This document shows positions 1 through 4,850 of a DNA stretch of 5,206 nucleotides, piece after piece (the stretch's first letter is position 1; each line of letters begins with the position of its first letter). Origin of the DNA: Fimbriimonadaceae bacterium (GTDB lineage Bacteria > Armatimonadota > Fimbriimonadia > Fimbriimonadales > Fimbriimonadaceae). Below the pieces are notes generated by a model that was given only the letters and a program-made list of their open reading frames with translations, searched no databases and was not told the origin of the DNA. Location of the stretch: NCBI GenBank assembly GCA_019694835.1, contig JAIBBE010000181.1, positions 1 to 5,206 of the forward strand, given 5' to 3'. A program made the position numbers and the translations under genes.

Positions 1-28
1 ACAGGTTCAAGTCCTGTACCGCCCACCA
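1..28 (+). tRNA. 3' end of a tRNA gene (partial, possibly tRNA-Val)
   Basis: The first 28 bases fold as the 3' end of a tRNA. T-stem ACAGG (1-5) pairs perfectly with CCTGT (13-17) around the seven-base loop TTCAAGT (6-12). It is followed by the acceptor 3' strand ACCGCCC (18-24), discriminator A (25) and an encoded CCA (26-28). The 5' part, including the anticodon, lies outside the window. The implied acceptor 5' strand would be GGGCGGT, which is common in bacterial tRNA-Val, but the isotype is a guess. An excisionase and integrase gene follow at once, which makes this tRNA end the likely integration site. Confidence 0.9.
1..28 (+). other. Probable attachment site (attL) in the tRNA 3' end
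   Basis: Tyrosine recombinases of genomic islands commonly use the T-loop and 3' end of a tRNA gene as the crossover site and restore the tRNA on insertion. The window has this layout: an intact tRNA 3' end, then a small excisionase-type gene and a complete integrase gene. The second copy expected at the far end of the element was not seen here, so the exact core and its length are unknown. This is inference from layout. Confidence 0.55.
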
Positions 29-46
29 TCTCTTTTGAATCCAATT

Positions 47-64
47 AGCCCGTCGAGGCGGGTT
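47..64 (+). terminator. Short hairpin after the tRNA, possible degenerate terminator
   Basis: Bases 47-52 (AGCCCG) pair with 59-64 (CGGGTT), counting one G-T pair, around the loop TCGAGG. The position, about 20 nt after the tRNA, is right for a tRNA terminator. The following bases (TTCTCCCT) do not make a clean T-run, so it may be weak or chance. Confidence 0.3.
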
Positions 65-86
65 CTCCCTGCGCCAACTCTCCTCA

Positions 87-110
87 GGTCTCTCAATTGG
101 TCTCTCAATT
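87..110 (+). repeat. Tandem 12-bp direct repeat near the attachment site
   Basis: GGTCTCTCAATT occurs twice without a gap, at 87-98 and 99-110. Each copy contributes to a palindromic CAATTG (94-99 and 106-111). It lies about 60 bp inside the putative tRNA attachment site and upstream of the excisionase-type gene. This is where arm-type integrase sites or excisionase sites are often found. The function is inferred from position only. Confidence 0.6.
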
Positions 111-225
111 GAGCAGTATTCCCAAACAGCGCGCAAATACAATCTGCTCCGATGCGTTGAGCTACGGCTCAATTCCCGGGTCTACCTTCACCCCCGGCAG
201 TCCTCTCAGCTTCACGCTCTTATGC

Positions 226-468
226 ATGAGTTCAGAACTGAAGAGGCTCGCTTACATGGTCGAAGAGGCTGCCGGTCTGCTTTCGCTGAGCCGCGCCCAA
301 GTCTACCGTCTGCTCGATGTCGGTGAGATTGATTCGGTCAAGATCGGACGGTCTCGGAGGATCACCCACGGCCAGCTTGTGGAGTTCATCGAAGCCCTTG
401 AAGCTCGCTCGTCTGTGACGGTGTTGCGTGGACGCAAGCGAAGTGGCGCAAAGACGAAGCGGGCCTGA
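226..468 (+). CDS. Excisionase-type helix-turn-helix DNA-binding protein
   Basis: An 80-residue basic protein of the excisionase/MerR-like helix-turn-helix family (HTH_17 type). The core matches the family pattern: a YMVEEAAGLLSLS segment (about residues 10-22), then AQVYRLLDVGEIDSVKIGRS (23-42), the recognition helix and wing, then RRITHGQLVEFIEAL. The C-terminal tail (RGRKRSGAKTKRA) is strongly basic. Such proteins bend DNA and steer the integrase toward excision, or act as small regulators. The ATG at 226 is chosen because the conserved domain begins about ten residues later. The frame stays open upstream to a TTG at 97, but that extension is low-complexity and not domain-like. No good ribosome binding site is visible, so the start could also be the ATG at 256. 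The integrase gene follows or overlaps directly, suggesting cotranscription. Confidence 0.85.
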   Translation: MSSELKRLAYMVEEAAGLLSLSRAQVYRLLDVGEIDSVKIGRSRRITHGQLVEFIEALEARSSVTVLRGRKRSGAKTKRA

Positions 469-478
469 GTCTGTGTCC

Positions 479-1609
479 ATGGCAAACCGTGCCGACGACC
501 ATGACGGCTCGTGCCGCGAAGTCTTGACAGGCAAGCATGCCGGCAAATGGCGTGTGCAATTCACTCACGTAAGTGGGAGCGGGCTCAAGTCCAGGCTGTC
601 CCGCATATTTCCAACCAAGACTGAGGCAAAGACCTTCCTACAGTCTCTGCGACGCGGTGAGCGAGCCGAAGCAGCAAGAAATGCCCGTGAGGCGACCTTT
701 GGCGAATGGTTCGAGTGGCTCGCAGAGAACGATTGGCCGCAAACCCTCGCTGGCATCACCATCGCCCAGAGACAAGCTAGGTTTCGCAAGTACGCTTCCA
801 AGCACTTCAAGCACCGGCCCCTCTCCACAATTGACGCCCTTCAGGTGCGGGCTTTTTACCGTGAACTTCAGGAATCTGGCTGCTCAGCATCGCTTGTCCT
901 GTCGGTCAAGGCTGATCTCGTTCGAGCATTCAACCAGGCGATCACCCCCTACCAACGCTTACCCATGACCATAGCCAACCCGTTCCGCCTACCGCTACCT
1001 CAGCCGGAGGTGAGAAACGCCGTAGCTTTGACTCCCGCCGAAGTAAAGGCAGCCCTTGCGAGCAACATAGAGCAGGACAAGAGGGCGATGCTGGCTCTCT
1101 TCTTGCTCGCAGGAGTGCGCCTTGGCGAGCAGATGGCAATGACTCGCGGGCAACTCCGCTTCGAGAGCAACTTAATCGTCATCGACCGCGCCGTCCGCGT
1201 CGAGTATGGTGGCAAGCAGTCAGTTGGTCTACCTAAAGGCGGCAAGACAAGGTGTGCCGTGATGTGTCAGACCCTTGAGGCGATCTTGGCTCCATTTGTC
1301 GCGGAGATGGCCCTAGACGACGTTCTATGGCCCGCAATGAGTGAGAACAAGCCCAGGATGAAGAAACTCGTCTACGCTACGTGGAGGACGATACGGAAGG
1401 CAGCCCAGCTACCTGAGGAAATGTCACCTCACGACTGCCGCCTTACCCACATCAATATCATCGAGAAGCTCATGCCGAGCGTCTCGGAGACCACCCTCAA
1501 GGAGCACGTAGGCCATGCCGCGACAGGAGTCACCCAGGCGAACTACACGCGCCCTATCACCCCTGCGCAGGAGATTCTCCGAGCGGAACTTGACCGTGTA
1601 CTCGGCTAG
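479..1609 (+). CDS. Tyrosine recombinase (site-specific integrase)
   Basis: A full-length phage/island-type integrase, 376 residues from the ATG at 479. The frame is also open from a GTG at 428 (393 residues), overlapping the preceding gene by 41 nt. Neither start has a clear ribosome binding site, and 479 is preferred because it avoids the overlap. In numbering from 428, an arm-binding N-terminal domain covers about 36-76 (GKWRVQF and the FPTKTEAKTFL segment). A SAM-like core-binding domain covers about 90-190 and the catalytic domain about 200-393. All catalytic residues can be seen: Arg231 in AGVRLGE, Lys270 in LPKGGK, His335 and Arg338 in HDCR, His363 in VGHAA and nucleophile Tyr373 in ANYTRP. 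It should therefore be active. It catalyses integration at, and excision from, the tRNA site. An intrinsic terminator follows the stop codon by 17 nt. Confidence 0.95.
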   Translation: MANRADDHDGSCREVLTGKHAGKWRVQFTHVSGSGLKSRLSRIFPTKTEAKTFLQSLRRGERAEAARNAREATFGEWFEWLAENDWPQTLAGITIAQRQARFRKYASKHFKHRPLSTIDALQVRAFYRELQESGCSASLVLSVKADLVRAFNQAITPYQRLPMTIANPFRLPLPQPEVRNAVALTPAEVKAALASNIEQDKRAMLALFLLAGVRLGEQMAMTRGQLRFESNLIVIDRAVRVEYGGKQSVGLPKGGKTRCAVMCQTLEAILAPFVAEMALDDVLWPAMSENKPRMKKLVYATWRTIRKAAQLPEEMSPHDCRLTHINIIEKLMPSVSETTLKEHVGHAATGVTQANYTRPITPAQEILRAELDRVLG

Positions 1610-1626
1610 AATCAATCTCACTTCAA

Positions 1627-1660
1627 GGGGCCAAGCCATCAGGCTTGGCCCCTTTTTTTT
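1627..1660 (+). terminator. Rho-independent terminator after the integrase gene
   Basis: Bases 1627-1637 (GGGGCCAAGCC) pair perfectly with 1642-1652 (GGCTTGGCCCC) around the loop ATCA, giving 11 base pairs, extendable by two A-T pairs outside. Eight Ts follow at once (1653-1660). The opposite strand lacks a T-run after the stem, so it should stop + strand transcription of the xis-int pair only. Confidence 0.95.
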
Positions 1661-1662
1661 AA

Positions 1663-1688
1663 ATCTCCCTATCCAGCTAGTTGGAGAT
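1663..1688. repeat. Imperfect inverted repeat after the integrase terminator
   Basis: ATCTCC (1663-1668) is the reverse complement of GGAGAT (1683-1688). An inner CTA/TAG pair (1669-1671 and 1678-1680) extends the stem past a two-base bulge, around the loop TCCAGC. No T-run follows on either strand, so it is not a clear terminator. Function unknown. Confidence 0.35.
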
Positions 1689-1750
1689 ACGGAATGGTTT
1701 GTCGGCCGGCCTAGGATACATGTTGGGCTAACCTGCGGGTGACCACCAAA

Positions 1751-1796
1751 GAAGAGAAGCCGTCACTGTGGAGAGCTTCTTCATCGCTCAAGCGAT
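1751..1796 (-). terminator. Pair of hairpins after the - strand operon, possible weak terminator
   Basis: Two stem-forming sequences lie just past the stop codon of the - strand gene ending at 1802. ATCGCT (1783-1788) and AGCGAT (1791-1796) form a perfect palindrome with a two-base centre. GCTTCTTC (1775-1782) pairs with GAAGAGAAGC (1751-1760) with small bulges. On the - strand the second stem is followed by only three Ts. This is the only terminator-like structure noticed at the end of the operon, and it is a poor one. Confidence 0.25.
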
Positions 1797-1801
1797 ATGG
1801 G

Positions 1802-2167
1802 CTAGTGATGCCATACCCAACAGTCAGGCAAGCACTGGAGCCACCATGCCCAGCTGAAGACGGGCATTGCAGGAGCAGACTGGCCGAAATTGCGGTGATC
1901 GTCCACTTGGGTTGCCCGCACAAAGTAGAAGCCTGTCGGGACGTCCTCGAAGGTCACCGTCCGGCCTTCCCAGATCTCGACGTTGTATTGGATCCTCTTC
2001 GGATAGCGGTCGCCAGCGCGGAAGAGGTCAATCTCATATTTGGCGTGGTATGGCACATGGACGGTGCACTGGAGGATGTTCGCCTGTGCTTGTGTATTGA
2101 GACTCGAACCAGCTGCAATGCCAGCGAGGATTATCATTTGTCGAATCGTTAGGTAATGGTTCTTCAT
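1802..2167 (-). CDS. Small secreted protein with signal peptide, unknown function
   Basis: A 121-residue protein with a clear Sec signal peptide: a short basic N-region (MKNHYLTIRQ), a hydrophobic core (MIILAGIAAG) and a likely cleavage after AQA (residues 27-29). The mature part (about 34-88) alternates hydrophobic strands and ends in FEDVPTGFYFVRA. That pattern is typical of carboxypeptidase-regulatory-like or Cna-B-like beta-sandwich domains, so an exported small beta-sandwich is inferred. No enzyme motif is seen. The tail (about 103-121) is odd, with five Trp and two Cys, and may mark truncation or a frameshift. The ATG at 2167 is chosen for the signal peptide and a GGAAG motif about 8 nt upstream. 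An alternative ATG at 2287 has a stronger AGGAGG but would add 40 residues before the signal peptide. It is the last gene of the - strand run. Confidence 0.65.
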   Translation of the reverse strand: MKNHYLTIRQMIILAGIAAGSSLNTQAQANILQCTVHVPYHAKYEIDLFRAGDRYPKRIQYNVEIWEGRTVTFEDVPTGFYFVRATQVDDHRNFGQSAPAMPVFSWAWWLQCLPDCWVWHH

Positions 2168-2183
2168 ATTCGTACTTCCGGCA

Positions 2184-2201
2184 GGAGATTTAGGAATCTC
2201 C
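2184..2201. repeat. Perfect hairpin in the leader of the secreted-protein gene
   Basis: GGAGATT (2184-2190) and AATCTCC (2195-2201) form a seven-base-pair stem with the four-base loop TAGG. It lies 17-34 nt upstream of the preferred start at 2167, in the probable 5' leader. It could be an RNA hairpin affecting translation or a protein-binding operator. No T-run follows. Confidence 0.5.
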
Positions 2202-2254
2202 GTAATGCAATGACACCCGCCTCTTGAACTTGATCGCTGAAAGAATCGTCGATT

Positions 2255-2270
2255 TTTAGTCGGAACTAAA
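2255..2270. repeat. Inverted repeat TTTAGT-CGGA-ACTAAA
   Basis: TTTAGT (2255-2260) and ACTAAA (2265-2270) form a perfect six-base-pair stem with a four-base loop, about 90 nt upstream of the secreted-protein start. Its AT-rich arms stand out from the surrounding sequence. It could be an operator or a leader hairpin. I could not place convincing -35 and -10 boxes around it. Confidence 0.4.
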
Positions 2271-2360
2271 CTTTGCAGGACGGTCATTGAGCCTCCTGGT
2301 CGATTCACCGTCGCTTGCGGGATTTGTCGTTCCTTGCAGGATGTGGTTGCCAGGTTCTGG

Positions 2361-2753
2361 TCATTTGGACAGTCGAATTGACTTCATCTGTGTCTTGGTG
2401 ATCGTTGTCGTATGCTTGGTTTCGCCCACTTTGATTCCAAAAACGAAGTGCTCGTCGACATCGACGCGAACCTCCTTGTCCTGGAGGGCGGCGCTCATCT
2501 CGCGAAAGCCCATCGTTGCGGCTACCAGCATCGCGGAATGCTCTGGTGATGTGTTTGCAAGAGTCTTCACGGCCTCCATAGCCTGCTGGATTGCGGGACT
2601 AGCTTGCCTGGAGAGCATCTGCTGGGCTTGGGCCAAGTGATGCTCAACGGACATCGGGAAGGTCGTCAGAGGCTGTGCAAAGTCATCGTCGATGTCTCCA
2701 AAGGGAATGTCGTCGAGATGAGAGGGTCTGTATTGTTCGCGTTGGTCTTTCAT
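2361..2753 (-). CDS. Hypothetical protein, acidic N-terminus and helical centre
   Basis: A 130-residue protein I do not recognise. The N-terminus is rich in acidic residues (HLDDIPFGDIDDDF, about residues 12-25). A Gln/Ala-rich segment, probably helical, covers about 34-92, and a likely beta-rich basic C-terminus (FVFGIKVGE and TTTITKTQMK) covers about 103-130. There is no signal peptide, membrane segment or cysteine, so it should be cytosolic. It starts 38 nt after the stop of the Replic_Relax gene and shares its direction, so it is probably in the same transcript. A role as an accessory DNA-processing protein is a guess from position. The ribosome binding site is weak, and Met34 (MSVEHHL) is a possible internal start. 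The frame is preferred over the + strand frame because it fits the co-directional operon. Confidence 0.65.
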   Translation of the reverse strand: MKDQREQYRPSHLDDIPFGDIDDDFAQPLTTFPMSVEHHLAQAQQMLSRQASPAIQQAMEAVKTLANTSPEHSAMLVAATMGFREMSAALQDKEVRVDVDEHFVFGIKVGETKHTTTITKTQMKSIRLSK

Positions 2754-2791
2754 ATGGCTTCGTAGGGTTTAGGCAGTGGCATCTCGCAGAG

Positions 2792-3475
2792 TCAACTCCA
2801 GCTTCCTGGAAACGAGACGCCGAGGTCGTCGTGAGGGAGACATTCAAAGTCGAACGAGGCTTTGGTTGGACACAGGGCACGGAGCTTCCTTGCGCGGAGG
2901 GGTCCCGTGGTCACGGCGAGGACGCGGAATTCCTGCGGGCCCCAAAGCCGCTTGCACGCGCCAGATGCCACGAAGGTGTCATATGCCTTGAGCTTCTCGG
3001 CGAACTTGTCCGGGCTCACATGGCCAAGATCGACCTCAACGGCGGTCAATGAGTCTAGTGTTCGGACCAATCCATCCGGCCGCACTTCGAACTCCCTGCC
3101 CGCCGCCTGAAAGCCTGTCGTTACCTGAGGCTCAAAGAACCACTCTGCCGATCCGTCAGATGTCAAGCGGACGCGAACGTTGGTGACCGACAAGGCGTGC
3201 TGAAGAAAGCGAGGCGATCCGGTTCTGCCGAGCACGAGGCTAGAAATTCGTTCACCGAGAATGGGAAGGGCGCCTCTGTCCACCGAGTAAAGGTGTTGGT
3301 TGAAGAATGGCGTATCGATCACCTTCACCAAGTTCAGGCGGGTGAGTTCACGTAGCCTTGAGTTCAGCCGAGTGACCGACCCGAAGTACGCAAGCGAGAG
3401 GATCTGGTCGCGACTGAGGACATGGCTCAATGCAGCGTCCCGCAGGAGCCGGACGTCTCTTGCGGTGATTTTCAA
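2792..3475 (-). CDS. Replication-relaxation (Replic_Relax) family protein
   Basis: A 227-residue cytosolic protein. About residues 1-65 form a winged helix-turn-helix (ITARDVRLLRDAALSHVLSR, then a second helix with TRLNSRLRELTRLNLV and the wing up to the YSVDRG segment). The C-terminal half has the Replic_Relax hallmark: RPDGLVR (about 132-138), then VEVDLGH (146-152), then a KF..KL..Y segment (157-165). This family (PF13814) is described as needed for plasmid replication and DNA relaxation. Identification is by pattern memory, not a search. The TTG at 3475 is chosen because it gives a 4-nt TTGA overlap with the ATPase stop and has GAGGG six bases upstream. The in-frame TTG at 3481 would sit on that GAGGG. 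Tight coupling suggests that it and the ATPase work together. Confidence 0.75.
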   Translation of the reverse strand: MKITARDVRLLRDAALSHVLSRDQILSLAYFGSVTRLNSRLRELTRLNLVKVIDTPFFNQHLYSVDRGALPILGERISSLVLGRTGSPRFLQHALSVTNVRVRLTSDGSAEWFFEPQVTTGFQAAGREFEVRPDGLVRTLDSLTAVEVDLGHVSPDKFAEKLKAYDTFVASGACKRLWGPQEFRVLAVTTGPLRARKLRALCPTKASFDFECLPHDDLGVSFPGSWS

Positions 3476-4815
3476 AGCCAACCCTCTAGAGGCTTCTCAG
3501 GGGATTGGCGCGTCGCCGCCTTCTTCGGAGGTCTTGGGCACACCCTGTCACGGACCGGCATTTCAACCTCGATATCGTGCCGGTAGTCCACAATGGCGCG
3601 TACATAGGCCTTGCCGTGTTTGAGTAGCTCACCTGAGTTGACGAATAGCGGCCTGTTGACCTCGACAGAAACTAAGTCGCGTTGACGTCGCCAAAGGAAG
3701 CATTCGCCGACCGGCAGTCTGTTGAAATCAATTGCTTTGGGATCGCCAGTCAGGTCGCGACTGAGTACTGACCCATCTTCGCGACCGGTTCGGAACACAA
3801 TTTTCGTACCTACGTTGTTGAGGATTAGTGAGCGCATCTTTGTGTCTAGTTGCGCTAGCGTTTGGTGAGCAAGGATAAGGGATAGACCGTACTTCCTGCC
3901 TTCCGCAAGGATGTTCTCGATTACTTCGCCACCGAAATGCTCGAACTCATCGATATAGAGTCGAATCTGGTTGCGTCGTTGTTCAGGAATGTCAATTCGG
4001 GAGAAGACTTCTCGAGCCAGGCTTGCTAGGAATATGTTGCCAAACATCCTGCCCGCTCCGTGCACTTCGTCAACGGCAAGCGAAACGAGAGTCACCGATC
4101 CCCTTGTGTCGATGTGTTGTCGCAGCTCAACTGGGTCGCGACGAGCGAGCACTCGGCGTAAAGAGACGGTCGAAGTCAGCAAACTGAGCTTGTTCAGCAC
4201 CGGCATCGCTAATATCGCCTGCTTTTCAGTAGACAAGCTGTCATATCGTTGCCAGAATCCAAAGACCGCCTCTGCACTGCACGATTCAAGACATCGCAAT
4301 AAGAACGGGCGTTCGAAAAACAGCTGGTCGAGCCGCGTGATCGGTTCGTCTGCCTCGGCCAGGAGCAGCAAGGCGTTGCGCAGGGTCTCAGAAAGTTGCA
4401 CGCCCCAACTGTCTGATTCGGCTTCGACAGCTTGTAGCACACCAAGTGCGCGAAAGTAGGTTTCGCCACTTCCATGCAAAGGATCGAAGCCCGATTTGTA
4501 TCCGTTCTTGCGCAGGTCGATGATCCTCGTGAGCCTGGGGTCGACTCGACCAGCGCACAGATTGATAGCGGCCGTGACGAGGTCGCCTCGCATATCTAGC
4601 ACGGCAAAGGAGTTTCCGAGGAGAACGTCCTGGGCGATCATGTGGTGCAGCAAGTTGGTCTTCCCAGATCCGGTCGCGCCGATGATCAGCGCATGCGTTT
4701 TCAGATCATCTGGTGGCAAGGACACAAGTCGAGGCCACGGTTCTCTTGAAGAGTCGCTCCAGCCTTTTTCGACCCCGATCCAATGGCGCGGAGCCCTTTG
4801 TTGCGTCTTGTCCAT
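3472..4815 (-). CDS. VirD4/TraD/HerA-like DNA-translocating ATPase (coupling-protein type)
   Basis: A 447-residue P-loop ATPase of the VirD4/TraG/HerA group, which pumps DNA or couples DNA substrates to a transfer channel. Visible motifs are Walker A GATGSGKTN (46-54), the VLDMRGDLV segment (72-80) matching the family VIDPKGDL pattern, a GFDPL segment (109-113), Walker B LYIDEF (286-291) and a sensor-like AHQTLAQLD (316-324). No N-terminal membrane helices are present, so it is predicted soluble, unlike classical VirD4. The ATG at 4815 is chosen because GAGGAG lies six bases upstream. The frame is open from a GTG at 4848 without a ribosome binding site. The stop overlaps the Replic_Relax start by 4 nt. 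The C-terminus (about 422-447) is basic and Pro-rich. It could serve conjugative transfer, mobilisation or partition. Confidence 0.85.
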   Translation of the reverse strand: MDKTQQRAPRHWIGVEKGWSDSSREPWPRLVSLPPDDLKTHALIIGATGSGKTNLLHHMIAQDVLLGNSFAVLDMRGDLVTAAINLCAGRVDPRLTRIIDLRKNGYKSGFDPLHGSGETYFRALGVLQAVEAESDSWGVQLSETLRNALLLLAEADEPITRLDQLFFERPFLLRCLESCSAEAVFGFWQRYDSLSTEKQAILAMPVLNKLSLLTSTVSLRRVLARRDPVELRQHIDTRGSVTLVSLAVDEVHGAGRMFGNIFLASLAREVFSRIDIPEQRRNQIRLYIDEFEHFGGEVIENILAEGRKYGLSLILAHQTLAQLDTKMRSLILNNVGTKIVFRTGREDGSVLSRDLTGDPKAIDFNRLPVGECFLWRRQRDLVSVEVNRPLFVNSGELLKHGKAYVRAIVDYRHDIEVEMPVRDRVCPRPPKKAATRQSPEKPLEGWL

Positions 4816-4831
4816 AGCGGTCTCCTCTGTC
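4809..4831 (-). promoter_or_regulatory. Strong ribosome binding site deciding the ATPase start
   Basis: On the - strand the bases before the ATG at 4815 read GAGGAG, then ACCGCT, then ATG. This is a near-consensus Shine-Dalgarno with six bases of spacing. The upstream GTG at 4848 has none, so translation should begin at 4815. Confidence 0.8.
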
Positions 4832-4850
4832 TCAGGTCCAGAATCCACGA

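Noticed and set aside
97..225. Upstream extension of the excisionase-type gene from the TTG at 97
   Set aside because: The extra 43 residues look unstructured, cross the tandem repeat and precede a complete domain that starts after 226.
524..552. Perfect TTGACA (524-529) as a -35 promoter box
   Set aside because: It lies inside the integrase gene and there is no plausible -10 box 16-18 bases downstream.
232..564. - strand open frame opposite xis and the start of int
   Set aside because: It is antisense to a recognisable helix-turn-helix gene and has no domain features.
573..968. + strand open frame inside the integrase gene
   Set aside because: It lies in another frame of a gene with all its catalytic motifs intact.
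1704..1711. Palindrome GGCCGGCC
   Set aside because: A single eight-base GC palindrome with no flanking structure or repeat copy. It is a restriction-site-like sequence and likely chance.
1739..2152. 137-codon + strand open frame opposite the secreted-protein gene
   Set aside because: The - strand frame has a convincing signal peptide, a ribosome binding site and a domain-like pattern, and it continues the co-directional operon. The + strand frame has none of these.
2675..3052. + strand open frame opposite the Replic_Relax gene
   Set aside because: It is antisense to a family-like protein with a coupled start, and no motif is seen in it.
3971..4459. + strand open frame opposite the ATPase gene
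   Set aside because: It is a shadow of the ATPase gene, Ser/Arg-rich as is usual for antisense frames.
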